NCBI RefSeq assembly: GCF_024220585.1
Contig: NZ_JAMXKF010000002.1
Span: 443,392-507,391 of the forward strand
DNA from: Dyadobacter diqingensis
GTDB lineage: Bacteria; Bacteroidota; Bacteroidia; Cytophagales; Spirosomataceae
Length of the DNA: 64,000 nucleotides
Direction: 5' to 3'
Positions within the stretch are counted from its first letter, which is position 1. Each line of letters starts with the position of its first letter. This document shows positions 36,651 to 46,005 of this stretch, in pieces. Below the pieces are notes generated by a model that did not search any database, was not told the origin of the DNA, and was given only the letters and a program-made list of their open reading frames with translations. Position numbers and translations under genes: made by a program.

Positions 36651-37631
36651 TTATGCCACCGCTGCTTCCTTGTTGTATCGGTTTCTGTAATCGATTGGCG
36701 ATAAACCGGTTATCTTTTTAAAAACGGATCGGAACGCCTTGGCATCAGAATACCCAACGTCATACATTACCTCGTTGACATTTTTGCCAGTGGTTTCAAA
36801 ATGTTTCTTTGCTGCTTCAATTTTCACCCGTTGAATGTATTCCACAGGCGTGTTGTTGGTTGCTTTCTTGAAACGCCTTTCAAAATGCCTTCTACCAATG
36901 GCATATCTTGACGACAGATCTTCCACCGAAATCTTCTCGGTTACATTATTTTCAATGAACTCCTGTGCTTTTTTAATCGGATCGTCTTCATGTTTTTTCT
37001 GTCCGTTAAACATCACAAATGGCGACTGACTTTTACGATCAATTTCTAACGCGTAAATTTTGGAAGCCATGATGGCGATCTCTCTGCCCGCATATTTTTC
37101 GACCAGATGCAGAAGTAAACTCCAATAGGAAGTAGCGCCGCCCGAGGAATATAACCCCTGCTGTTCTGTTACAATTCTACCATCAACCAGCGTTACTTCC
37201 GGAAACATTTCTCTGAATTCCGGCGCAGTCTTCCAGTGGCTTGAACACTCTTTTCCGTTGAGCAAACCCGTAGACGCCAGCAAAAATGCGCCAATACAAA
37301 GACTGGCAACCTCGGCACCACCCTGATATTGTTTCACGATCCATGGCAAAAATTCCTTGTTCAACTCCACAGCCGTGACCAAATCACCACTAATCGCAGG
37401 TATAATAATCAGATCCGTTTTTTCAACTTCGTGCAACAGCAAATCCGCATGTACCGAAAACATTCCACCATGCACTTTTACATCTTTGGCAAGTCCGACA
37501 AGCTGAACTTTAAATTGTGCAGGTTTTCCTAGCGCTTCTAAAAAATCGTTGGCACCGGTAAATATCGTCCGGGGATCAACAATACTGGCTAAAACGGCCT
37601 CATTCGGAATAAGAATTGAAATGTGTTTCAT
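36651..37631 (-). CDS. GlxA-family AraC-type transcriptional regulator (DJ-1/PfpI domain)
   Basis: A 326-residue protein. The N-terminal DJ-1/PfpI-like domain (about 1-185) carries the nucleophile-elbow-like SLCIGAFLLASTG. The C-terminal AraC helix-turn-helix pair (about 225-318) contains SVEDLSSRYAIGRRHFERRFKKATNNTPVEY, here split by residue count, and YDVGYSDAKAFRSVFKKITG. GlxA-type regulators control amine, arginine or detoxification genes; none of their usual targets is adjacent. It is a single gene ending 13 bp from the ArsR-type gene's stop. Confidence 0.9.
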   Translation of the reverse strand: MKHISILIPNEAVLASIVDPRTIFTGANDFLEALGKPAQFKVQLVGLAKDVKVHGGMFSVHADLLLHEVEKTDLIIIPAISGDLVTAVELNKEFLPWIVKQYQGGAEVASLCIGAFLLASTGLLNGKECSSHWKTAPEFREMFPEVTLVDGRIVTEQQGLYSSGGATSYWSLLLHLVEKYAGREIAIMASKIYALEIDRKSQSPFVMFNGQKKHEDDPIKKAQEFIENNVTEKISVEDLSSRYAIGRRHFERRFKKATNNTPVEYIQRVKIEAAKKHFETTGKNVNEVMYDVGYSDAKAFRSVFKKITGLSPIDYRNRYNKEAAVA

Positions 37632-37857
37632 GGGATAGGATGGCTAATCGGTGGTTTATTGCTTAAAATCAGGCGTCAGTTAAAGTACAAATGCTTCACA
37701 TTGAAGTCGCAAAGTACCCTACAAGAAGTCTCTTTTACACACCATCAAATATACTAATTGCCCATAATTTTGTAACGAAAACCTGAAATAATAGCAGGAT
37801 TATTTTGATAAAACCGGATTGCTTTAAAACGGCCCACTGAATTATAACGATAAAAAA

Positions 37858-38451
37858 ATGCGCAAGGTAGTTGTCTCCATGAACGTTACACTCGACGGAT
37901 TCATGGCCGGTCCAGATGGTGAACTGGACTGGCATTTCAATTACTGGAACGATGAAATGGCCGAAGCAGCCGCTGAGCAGCTGAGCAAAGCCGACACCAT
38001 CTTACTTGGGCGGATCACTTATCGGGCCATGGCGCTTTACTGGCCCTATCAGGCCGTCAATTTATCTTTTGCCAGACAGGATATTGCCTATGCCGACATG
38101 ATGAACAGCTACAAAAAAGTTGTCTTTTCAAGAACACTGGCACATTTGGGCTGGCAAAATTCGAGAGTCGTAAATGGCGGTTTAAAAAAGGAAGTACAGA
38201 GACTAAAAAAAGAGAAAGGTAAAAACATCATCATTTTTGGCAGCGGCAGTATCGTTTCTGCTTTGATCAAGTCAGATCTGATCGATGAATATCAGCTTTG
38301 GGTCCACCCCGTTCTGCTTGGAAGCGGAAAACCGCTCTTTAAAAATTCAAAAAACAAAATCCAGCTCAACCTGTTTCATCAGGAAAAATTTTCATCGGGT
38401 GTTACTGTTTATTTCTACAAGCCCGCTAGAATGACGATGTTCGCAAAATGA
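37858..38451 (+). CDS. Dihydrofolate reductase family protein (RibD C-terminal-like)
   Basis: A 197-residue NADPH-binding-type reductase: MRKVVVSMNVTLDGFMAGPDG at the start (family motif xxSLDGfxA), ADTILLGRITYRAM in the middle, IIIFGSGSIVSALIKSDLIDEY, and VHPVLLGSGKPLF near the end. These belong to the RibD_C/YwjB-like branch, not true folate reductases, and the substrate is generally unknown. It is a single gene with a terminator after it. Confidence 0.9.
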   Translation: MRKVVVSMNVTLDGFMAGPDGELDWHFNYWNDEMAEAAAEQLSKADTILLGRITYRAMALYWPYQAVNLSFARQDIAYADMMNSYKKVVFSRTLAHLGWQNSRVVNGGLKKEVQRLKKEKGKNIIIFGSGSIVSALIKSDLIDEYQLWVHPVLLGSGKPLFKNSKNKIQLNLFHQEKFSSGVTVYFYKPARMTMFAK

Positions 38452-38467
38452 CATTTTCACTTATAAA

Positions 38468-38495
38468 CGAAAACCCGGAATCTAACCCGGGTTCG
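38468..38495. terminator. Bidirectional terminator between DHFR-like and MscS genes
   Basis: AACCCGG (38472-38478) pairs with CCGGGTT (38487-38493), and the flanking CGAA/TTCG extends the stem with a small bulge. It lies between convergent genes. Confidence 0.55.
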
Positions 38496-38528
38496 TCTGC
38501 AACGATAAATCATTTTGAACTACGACTC

Positions 38529-39317
38529 TTACAAACCCGGCAATTTCAAACCAGAAGTTTTTAAATTCTCCATTAATTTCTGCTGGATCGCCATTTTCGT
38601 ATCGATGAATCCATGCGCGTTGATCCACACATTCAGCATAACTTTATAACCATCGGATTCAATGGAAGACACCCCAATTCTTTTTTCTGGTGTAACCAGA
38701 ATGTTCTGCGTTCCTTCCAGCACTTTGTTGATCAGGTCTTTAACCGCTGTAAAATCAATACCGTTGCTGAATTTCATTTCTATATCCAGTCTTCTTTTCC
38801 CCGAACTGCTGACGTTGATAATCATCTCATTGGAAAGTTTGCTATTCGGAATGACCACAGTGCGGTTATCGAATGTCGTAACAACTGTATAAAAAATCTT
38901 GATGGCCGTCACCGTTCCCTCCTGCCCCTGCGCGAGGATATTGTCGCCTACTTTAAACGGCTTCAACATGAGGATAAGAACGCCGCTTGCAAAATTTTGT
39001 AGTGTTCCGGAAAGTGCCAGCCCTGCGGCAACCCCGATCGCACCGATCAAAGCTGCAAATACCGTCATCTGAATTCCGATCACCTGCATGGCTGCAACGA
39101 TCAGCAAAACACGCAAAACGGTAATGGTCAAACTTAACAGAAATGGAGTTAAAGAAGGGTCAACTTCTTTTTTATGCAAACGCACCGACATCCATTTCGA
39201 CAACATTTTAATCAACCAGAAACCCACGAAAAGAATGGCGATTCCAAGTAAAAATGACGGTCCTTTATCGAGTATCCAACTATAAGCCTTGTTATAAAAT
39301 TGATCTGTTTTCATCAC
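38529..39317 (-). CDS. mscS: MscS-type mechanosensitive ion channel
   Basis: A 262-residue channel subunit of the short MscS class. Three N-terminal helices (about 18-38, 60-82 and 85-105) are followed by a pore-lining helix rich in Gly/Ala: GAIGVAAGLALSGTLQNFASG. The beta domain FKVGDNILAQGQEGTVTAI and the C-terminal alpha/beta vestibule follow. Such channels open on osmotic down-shock to release solutes. It is a single gene. Two adjacent Met codons leave the start uncertain by one residue. Confidence 0.92.
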   Translation of the reverse strand: MMKTDQFYNKAYSWILDKGPSFLLGIAILFVGFWLIKMLSKWMSVRLHKKEVDPSLTPFLLSLTITVLRVLLIVAAMQVIGIQMTVFAALIGAIGVAAGLALSGTLQNFASGVLILMLKPFKVGDNILAQGQEGTVTAIKIFYTVVTTFDNRTVVIPNSKLSNEMIINVSSSGKRRLDIEMKFSNGIDFTAVKDLINKVLEGTQNILVTPEKRIGVSSIESDGYKVMLNVWINAHGFIDTKMAIQQKLMENLKTSGLKLPGL

Positions 39318-39532
39318 GCTGAAATTTTTTAATTATTACCTCATACCCTGATGACTGTAATTTTCATACCAGAAAAACCTGCCGTACGATAATATTTATC
39401 ACTTTTTTTAACGATTTTCTTTATCCACTGTGTAAATTGAAAATCTTGCAAAAAATAGGTTTCATGCCTTTCCCGGTGTTTATCGCTTTTGCAAAAACCA
39501 GGATTAACACTTTTTTAACCTCTCTTTAAATT

Positions 39533-39961
39533 ATGCTGTGGACTATTTCAGACTACACGCCAAAACACACAGCCAGGCTTAGGGAAGTTTTCCTGGAATC
39601 CCGAAAACTGGCCTTTCCGTGGGTAGGCACAAAAACCTTCAAACTAAAAGATTTTGATCGTGCGATTGAAGGAGAAAAAGTGCTTGTGGCTTTAAATGAA
39701 GGTATTCCGGTAGGTTTCATCGCTTGGTGGCAACCCGATTATTTTATTCATTCACTATTTATCCATCCCGATTTTACGGGAAAAGGAATAGGAAAAGCAC
39801 TTTTAAAAAAATGCCTGGAACAAACCGGGCGCCCCGCCACACTCAAATGCCTGAAAGCAAATGAAACAGCATTATGTTTTTATCAAACGATGGGGTGGAA
39901 AACTGAATCGGAAGGTGATTCTATTGACGGCCCTTATTATCTCCTTACTTTCAACGAATAA
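39533..39961 (+). CDS. GNAT-family N-acetyltransferase
   Basis: A 142-residue protein with the acetyl-CoA binding motif A: IHSLFIHPDFTGKGIGKALL, containing the R/Q-x-x-G-x-G/A-like pyrophosphate loop TGKGIGK. The later motif is NETALCFYQTMGWKTE. The substrate is unknown. It is a single gene with no partner. Confidence 0.88.
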   Translation: MLWTISDYTPKHTARLREVFLESRKLAFPWVGTKTFKLKDFDRAIEGEKVLVALNEGIPVGFIAWWQPDYFIHSLFIHPDFTGKGIGKALLKKCLEQTGRPATLKCLKANETALCFYQTMGWKTESEGDSIDGPYYLLTFNE

Positions 39962-40252
39962 CTTCAATTAAAACGGTAAAAGGCCTTATCATTAAATCTC
40001 CTGTGGATGTGATTTGTGTAGAATTTGCGACTCACTATTGGTAAACTGTTCGCATTTTGAACATTTCTTCTGATTTGCCCTATGTTTATCAGGTTGGTGC
40101 CTTATCCCTGTTTGTAAATCTGCGTATGCGGTCAACAGGTACAATTTTTATATAATAAATTAAAAAACGTCAGTCACTCAAAATTTGCCTTTTAGACACT
40201 TACGTTTTCGCATAAATCAGGAGCTTTTACACACATAAAGTACACAAGTTAT

Positions 40253-43078
40253 ATGACCCACTCTACGAAACCATTTAACCCCGATAATATCACTGAAATA
40301 AACAGACTGGAATCTGCACTGGATGCCGCTAATGTGGGCACCTGGGAGTATGATCTGGGAAGCAGTGAATTTCGTTTGTGCAAGCGGTTCAGATCCATTT
40401 TCAACTACCCGTTTGATGATATCACTTCCCTGGAAAACGTTTTAAACCGTGTTCATCCGGTGCAAAGGGAGATAACTAAGGAAGAAGCAAAGAAGGTACT
40501 GGGTAAAAATTCAGACGGGGAATTTGATATCGAATTCCGGGCTGTTGATGATGTGAACGGATCGCCCCGCTGGATTAATTGCAAGGGTCAGGCTCATCTC
40601 AATGATGAAGGTTTCATTTACAAGATCTCAGGAATTGCTTTAAACATCACTAAAAATGTCCTTTCACGTCAGCAGATATTCATCAACGAAGAACGGTTTC
40701 GCAGTCTGATCGAAGAAGCACCCATAGCTACCTGCCTTTTCGTAGGCAGGGAAATGAAGATTGAAGTAGCCAACGATACCATGATTGGTTATTGGGGAAA
40801 GGATAAATCAGTTTTTGGAAAACCTCTGATCGAAGCCGTACCCGAATTGCGCGGACAAGAATTTCCCGCTATCCTTGACAGCGTATTCACAACGGGAGAA
40901 GCGTACACCGCCAGGGAAGCGCTCGTCGACCTGGAAGTTAACGGGGTACTCTCCGGTTATTATTTCGATTTTACCTATAAAGCACTGCGCAATGCCCAGG
41001 GGGAAGTTTACGGGGTAATGGACACCGCTGTGGACGTAACTGAAAAAGTATTGGCAAAAAGGGCGCTTGAAGCAAGCGAGGCCAAGTTAAGGTCTGTCAT
41101 TGCAACGGCGCCAGCCGCGATCGGCCTGTTCGTAGGCCGCGACTTGGTTGTTGAAATGCCCAACCAGGCTTTCATTGATATTGTCGGTAAAGGATCAGAT
41201 ATCATAGGCAAGCCCCTCAGGGAGGTAATGCCCGAACTGGAAAATCAGGCTTATCTGCAAATTCTGGACGATGTTTTCACTTCGGGAAAAATGTTTCAAA
41301 GTTTTGGTTCGCAGGTGGATATTGTCCAGCATGGTGTGATGACTCACAATTTCTATAACATTACCTACACGCCTTTGCTGGATTCCAACGGGGAAGTTTA
41401 TGCCATTCTTGATATCGCTATTGATGTAACGGAAAGTGTTCGGGCCGATCAACGTGTGAAGGAAAGTCAGATGCAACTGCTCGCCTTGTTTGAACAGTCT
41501 CCTATCGGTATTGCGATATTAAATAAAGATGACCTGGTTTTTACCATGGCCAATCCGTTTTATGGACAAATGGTGGGCCGGGCGCCTGAACAGTTGATCG
41601 GAAAAACTTTACTGGAAGCACTTCCTGAACTGGAAGGCCAGGGTTTTGATCAGCTTATGGCGAACACCATCAATACCGGGAAGCCATATTTTTCAACAGA
41701 AGCACCGGTAAATATCACCAGAGAGAATGGTCCTGAAACGATATACGTAAACCTGACGTACCAGCCTCAGGTTGAAAAAGATGGCAACATTTCCGGCATT
41801 CTGGTGGTAGCAACGGATGTGACACAGCAGGTTTTATCCCGGCAAAAAATCCAGGAAGCGGAAATAACTTTACGCGGCGCCGTTGAGCTGGCCAATCTGG
41901 GAACCTGGCATATTGACCTGACGACGGGTATTCTCGATTATTCTCCCCGTTTAAGAGAATGGTTTGGCATCGGAGCGGACGAAATCATTACCATTGAAAG
42001 AGGATATGCGGCGATTAATAAGTCTGACCATCCACGCATTAAGGCTGCCATCACCCACGCAACCACTCCGGGAACCGATGGAATTTATGATATTGAATAC
42101 AATGTGGATGTAAACAGTGCTGACCGGGAGCGTATTTTACATGCTCAGGGTAAAACTTATTTTAACAAAAACGGGGAACCGGTTAAAATTAGCGGAACCG
42201 TACAGGATGTGACTGAGCAACGCAAGGTGCAACTTGCGCTGGAACAGCTTGTGCAGGAACGTACGGAAGAACTGGCAACCACCAATGAAGAACTCGCAGC
42301 AATCAACGAAGAATACTCGGCTACCAATGAAGAGCTGGCCAAGTCCAACGAGCTTTTGATGCGGTCCAACGAAAACCTTCAGCAATTTGCCTACATCGCT
42401 TCGCACGACTTGCAGGAGCCACTACGCAAAATTCAATCGTTCGGCGATTTGCTAAAGAAACGTTATGCAGCCGAACTGGGCGCAGGCGCAGATTATCTTG
42501 AAAGAATGCAGAGCGCATCCCGAAGAATGTCGGCACTGATTGAAGACTTGCTAGCGTTTTCGAGGGTTTCTACGCAAAAGGATATCACCGAGCAGGTTGA
42601 ACTTAATCAAGTTGTAAAGTCTGTATTAACGGATCTCGATTTTGCAATACAGGAAACCAAGGCAGTTATTTCCGTCGGGCAATTGCCTGTCATCGAAGGC
42701 GACCCTTTACAGCTGGGACAATTATATCAAAACCTGATCAGCAATGCGCTGAAATTTCATCTGCCCAATCAGGCGCCGTTTATTGAAATAAATGCAGAAA
42801 TCGTAAATTCGGCGGATCTCCCCAATACAATAAAACCGGCCCGTTTTGCTCCTACCTATCACCGCATTGATGTCCGGGACAATGGTATCGGATTTGATGA
42901 TAAATACACGAATCGTATTTTTCAGATTTTCCAGCGGCTACACGGAAAAACAGAATATGCAGGCACGGGCATCGGTCTCGCGATTTGCGAGAAAGTCGCC
43001 AATAACCATGGCGGAGCTATCACCGCAACCAGTAATCCCGGCCATGGCGCTGTGTTTAGTGTGTACTTCCCTGTGTAG
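40253..43078 (+). CDS. Soluble multi-PAS sensor histidine kinase
   Basis: A 941-residue kinase without membrane helices or signal peptide, so a cytosolic sensor. Five PAS units precede the kinase core (roughly 15-140, 145-270, 275-400, 405-535 and 540-665). The three central ones are internal repeats: GKPLIEAVPELRGQ, GKPLREVMPELENQ and GKTLLEALPELEGQ each lead to an xxDVTxxV end. A coiled coil of TNEELAAINEE repeats (about 675-710) leads to the HisKA H-box with His718 (IASHDLQEPLR). HATPase_c has NLISNALKF, RDNGIGFDD and GTGIGLAIC. No response regulator is adjacent. The single-domain regulator at 62011 is a possible partner but only one of many in such genomes. Confidence 0.93.
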   Translation: MTHSTKPFNPDNITEINRLESALDAANVGTWEYDLGSSEFRLCKRFRSIFNYPFDDITSLENVLNRVHPVQREITKEEAKKVLGKNSDGEFDIEFRAVDDVNGSPRWINCKGQAHLNDEGFIYKISGIALNITKNVLSRQQIFINEERFRSLIEEAPIATCLFVGREMKIEVANDTMIGYWGKDKSVFGKPLIEAVPELRGQEFPAILDSVFTTGEAYTAREALVDLEVNGVLSGYYFDFTYKALRNAQGEVYGVMDTAVDVTEKVLAKRALEASEAKLRSVIATAPAAIGLFVGRDLVVEMPNQAFIDIVGKGSDIIGKPLREVMPELENQAYLQILDDVFTSGKMFQSFGSQVDIVQHGVMTHNFYNITYTPLLDSNGEVYAILDIAIDVTESVRADQRVKESQMQLLALFEQSPIGIAILNKDDLVFTMANPFYGQMVGRAPEQLIGKTLLEALPELEGQGFDQLMANTINTGKPYFSTEAPVNITRENGPETIYVNLTYQPQVEKDGNISGILVVATDVTQQVLSRQKIQEAEITLRGAVELANLGTWHIDLTTGILDYSPRLREWFGIGADEIITIERGYAAINKSDHPRIKAAITHATTPGTDGIYDIEYNVDVNSADRERILHAQGKTYFNKNGEPVKISGTVQDVTEQRKVQLALEQLVQERTEELATTNEELAAINEEYSATNEELAKSNELLMRSNENLQQFAYIASHDLQEPLRKIQSFGDLLKKRYAAELGAGADYLERMQSASRRMSALIEDLLAFSRVSTQKDITEQVELNQVVKSVLTDLDFAIQETKAVISVGQLPVIEGDPLQLGQLYQNLISNALKFHLPNQAPFIEINAEIVNSADLPNTIKPARFAPTYHRIDVRDNGIGFDDKYTNRIFQIFQRLHGKTEYAGTGIGLAICEKVANNHGGAITATSNPGHGAVFSVYFPV

Positions 43079-43230
43079 AAGTTTTCAGTCGTTTCCTGAC
43101 AATGGCAAAACAGATGGAAACGATGGTTGTATTTCGGGCTTAGACTAGTGACATATTGACGTAAAAGAATACATCCAGCTAAAAAAGTACCTTCAAAATT
43201 GGTCCGATACATTACCGGGACCCAATGGCA

Positions 43231-44667
43231 CTATAAAACCAATATCCCGGCACTCCATTGCAAAGCGTAGATAGTTTTGTAAAGTTTTGTTTTTATTTCA
43301 ACCAGTTTTTCCTGCGCCTCCAGTGCTTTACTTTCGCGGGTATTAATCAGAAAAAGTGAGCTTTCTCCATTCAAAAAGCGGATTTCTTCCGCCCTGACAA
43401 GTTGTTGGTAGCTCAGAAAATTGGCATTCTGAATAGCAAGCTGTGTTTGCAAAGCAGTAAATTCGTTATGATAGCTTTTTATTTTGATCTGTATTGCCAA
43501 CTTCTTCTGACTAAGATCCAGACTGGTTTCTTCTATCTTAAGTCTGGCTTTTCGGTATTCGCCGCGGCCCTCGGATAAGCGCAGCGGTAGCTCAAATTTG
43601 AACCCGTAGCGATAATTGTTATTAAAAAAGAGACCCGAAAACTCATTACTGATTACATTATAACCTTTACTCAAATGATTGTAGGTAAAATCTGCTTTGG
43701 GTAAAAGCGACTGAAATTTCAACTTCCGATCAATTTGCAGGGCATCCAGTTTGAAATCATAAAGCTGTAATTCGGGATGTGAAGCAGCCGCAATACCCAG
43801 CAACCCGTTCAGGTCCGTTTGAAAATTCTGAATGACCATCTCATTTTCCCATTCGCTCTGCGGGATGACTGCCTCAGGTAATAGATAGGGCTCATCGTTG
43901 TCGCGCCACAAATACGCAGAAAGCCGTAAACCGGCATTTTGAAATTCGACCCGCTTTTCATTTTGTCTGAACCGAAAACTTTGAAGCTGTGTCAAGGCTT
44001 CTACCGTGTCAATCGCCGGCCGTTCGCCGTTTACAAACGATTTCTTTACGAGCTCCAATCTTCTTTGATTAATTTCCACATTATCGCCCACAATTTTGTA
44101 GGTCTGATAAGCCCTTACCCAAAGCCAGTATGCGTCCATTCCATCCATCAGGAGGTCGTTCACAATAGCCCGCTGCTCCGCCACAGCCATCGTATTAAAG
44201 ATTCGTGCTTGTTTTAAAAATGCCCTACGCTTATCCATGAGCAGATTTTTTGCCAATGGCACCGTCACCCCGACATAGCTGGACTGCCCCTTTGTCAAGG
44301 TAGGGTCTGTTCTATTCCCCGTCAAATTTTCCAGCCCGGTATGGATTTCCACGCCGAACCAAGTCGGAATGGACAATTCAGGCGATGTCTGTTTGTAATA
44401 ATTTGTACCGTCGAAAGTTTTTTTTGCCACGTAAGCACCCACCACCGGATCAAATCCACCGCGTGCAACAAGCAGATCTGCCCGGGATTTATCAATGTGA
44501 ATATCCGTTTGCTTTACCACGGGGTGGTATTTTCTTACAATTTGGAGTACTTGCTCCGCATTCAGTGTTTTTACCGTATCGCTGGTCTGTCCGAATATTT
44601 CGCAAACAGACAAAACATAGAATAAAATACTGGCTACGCTAACTCGGATGCAAAAAGAGAACATCAT
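43231..44667 (-). CDS. TolC-family outer-membrane efflux protein
   Basis: A 478-residue outer-membrane channel protein. The start at 44667 (ATGATG) overlaps the HlyD stop by 4 bp (ATGA), which indicates translational coupling, and it gives a signal peptide ending at EIFGQ. The upstream extension of the frame to 44751 lies inside the HlyD gene. Two long TolC-type helical repeats are visible, with LNAEQVLQIVRKYHP at the start and FRQNEKRVEFQNAGLRLSAYLW in the middle. It forms the exit duct for the ABC/HlyD pair upstream. Confidence 0.9.
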   Translation of the reverse strand: MMFSFCIRVSVASILFYVLSVCEIFGQTSDTVKTLNAEQVLQIVRKYHPVVKQTDIHIDKSRADLLVARGGFDPVVGAYVAKKTFDGTNYYKQTSPELSIPTWFGVEIHTGLENLTGNRTDPTLTKGQSSYVGVTVPLAKNLLMDKRRAFLKQARIFNTMAVAEQRAIVNDLLMDGMDAYWLWVRAYQTYKIVGDNVEINQRRLELVKKSFVNGERPAIDTVEALTQLQSFRFRQNEKRVEFQNAGLRLSAYLWRDNDEPYLLPEAVIPQSEWENEMVIQNFQTDLNGLLGIAAASHPELQLYDFKLDALQIDRKLKFQSLLPKADFTYNHLSKGYNVISNEFSGLFFNNNYRYGFKFELPLRLSEGRGEYRKARLKIEETSLDLSQKKLAIQIKIKSYHNEFTALQTQLAIQNANFLSYQQLVRAEEIRFLNGESSLFLINTRESKALEAQEKLVEIKTKLYKTIYALQWSAGILVL

Positions 44668-46004
44668 TTGTTTTTGGTTTTGTCGCTTGTTTTTGATTGT
44701 TCTTCTTTCAAGTTGTAGTAATCCGGTGGAAAACCGTTGATGTTCCGCCATAACTCATACCAAACCGGAACATCTTTCAGTAGGGCAATGCCCTGCGCCC
44801 CCGTCCCGAGCTTTAATTGCGCAGGCCAGCTTTTATCCGTGTTGTCTTCCTCAACCAACACCCTGAACATTCCATTGGGGCTAATCGTATTTTCATAGGA
44901 AAGTATTTTACCTCCGAAAGTTCCGTAGCTATTTTCGGGCCACCCACTGAACACAATAGCCGGAAACCCGTCAAACATGAACCGGACTTTCTGGCCAATG
45001 CTTATCAGGGGAAGGTCTACCGGACGGACAAACATTTCAACCGCATAATGTACCCGGGTGGGCACGATGATCGCAACGCGCTCTCCGTCTTTGAGTATTT
45101 CTCCTATCCCCGCCTTCTTGGCCTGCACCACCTGGCCGTCCTGTGGCGCCAGAATTACATACATGTTATTTCTGATCGTGTAATTGGTCACCTGATTTTC
45201 CAGTTTGGCCACCTCACCCTCTCCGCTTGCAATGTTACTCATGCTCTGGAATCGGTCTCCTGACGCCTTACTAACTTTTTCAGCATATTCTTGCTCTACA
45301 CTGTTCTGCTCAATCCGAGTATTGATTACCTCCTGCTGAGTTTGGGCCAGTTTATTATCGACCATCACACGCTTCGCAAGAGCATTTTGAAATGCCAGGT
45401 TGCGCTGTTGTAACTGGGTTTGGGAGACGAGCCCCTCTTCAAACATTTTCTGCTGGCGTTCGTATTGGTTTTTCGCCAGTTCAAACTCGTTGGTCACTGC
45501 ATCAAGCTCAGCCCTTTCACCGGTCAACTTGTTGTCAAGTTGTTTCAATTTATTATTGAGCTGGTCAATTTTCAGTTTTTTCGACATATTCAGCGCCTGA
45601 ATCTGAAAGTCGGATGTTCCTGCTTTTTGTTTGTAATACTGAATTGTACCTTTTTTTGCTTCCACCTGCTGTTTTGTACGGTCAATCAGGTTGGGATCCA
45701 GGTAGTCTTCCTTGATCTCAGATATCTGTAATAACGTATCTCCTTTCTTTACGAAATCGCCTTCCTTCACCGACCACCGGGCGATCCTGCCAGGTATAGG
45801 TGAGTGAATTTCCTGCGGGCGCTGCTCCTGATACAAGGTCGTAATATTACCTTTTGCCTTGATATTTTGCGTCCACGGCAGAAACATAACTGCTACCAGA
45901 AACAGCATAAATCCTACAAACCAGATACGCACTTTTAGATGCTCTCCGCTACTGTAAATTTGTTCCAGCGATTTCAGTGGGATTTCATATTGGGGGTGTT
46001 CCAT
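44664..46004 (-). CDS. HlyD-family membrane fusion (periplasmic adaptor) protein
   Basis: A 446-residue adaptor. The ATG at 46004 lies 1 bp after the ABC gene's stop (TGACATG), so the genes are coupled. The frame extends nine codons upstream, inside the ABC gene. One membrane helix (about 28-48, WFVGFMLFLVAVMFLPW) is followed by a lipoyl-like domain with IHSPIPGRIARWSVKEGDFVKKGD (given here in family terms), long coiled coils (about 100-260), a second lipoyl half with APQDGQVVQAKKAGIGE and a beta-barrel domain. It bridges the ABC protein and the TolC protein. Confidence 0.92.
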   Translation of the reverse strand: MEHPQYEIPLKSLEQIYSSGEHLKVRIWFVGFMLFLVAVMFLPWTQNIKAKGNITTLYQEQRPQEIHSPIPGRIARWSVKEGDFVKKGDTLLQISEIKEDYLDPNLIDRTKQQVEAKKGTIQYYKQKAGTSDFQIQALNMSKKLKIDQLNNKLKQLDNKLTGERAELDAVTNEFELAKNQYERQQKMFEEGLVSQTQLQQRNLAFQNALAKRVMVDNKLAQTQQEVINTRIEQNSVEQEYAEKVSKASGDRFQSMSNIASGEGEVAKLENQVTNYTIRNNMYVILAPQDGQVVQAKKAGIGEILKDGERVAIIVPTRVHYAVEMFVRPVDLPLISIGQKVRFMFDGFPAIVFSGWPENSYGTFGGKILSYENTISPNGMFRVLVEEDNTDKSWPAQLKLGTGAQGIALLKDVPVWYELWRNINGFPPDYYNLKEEQSKTSDKTKNK

Positions 46005-46005
46005 G

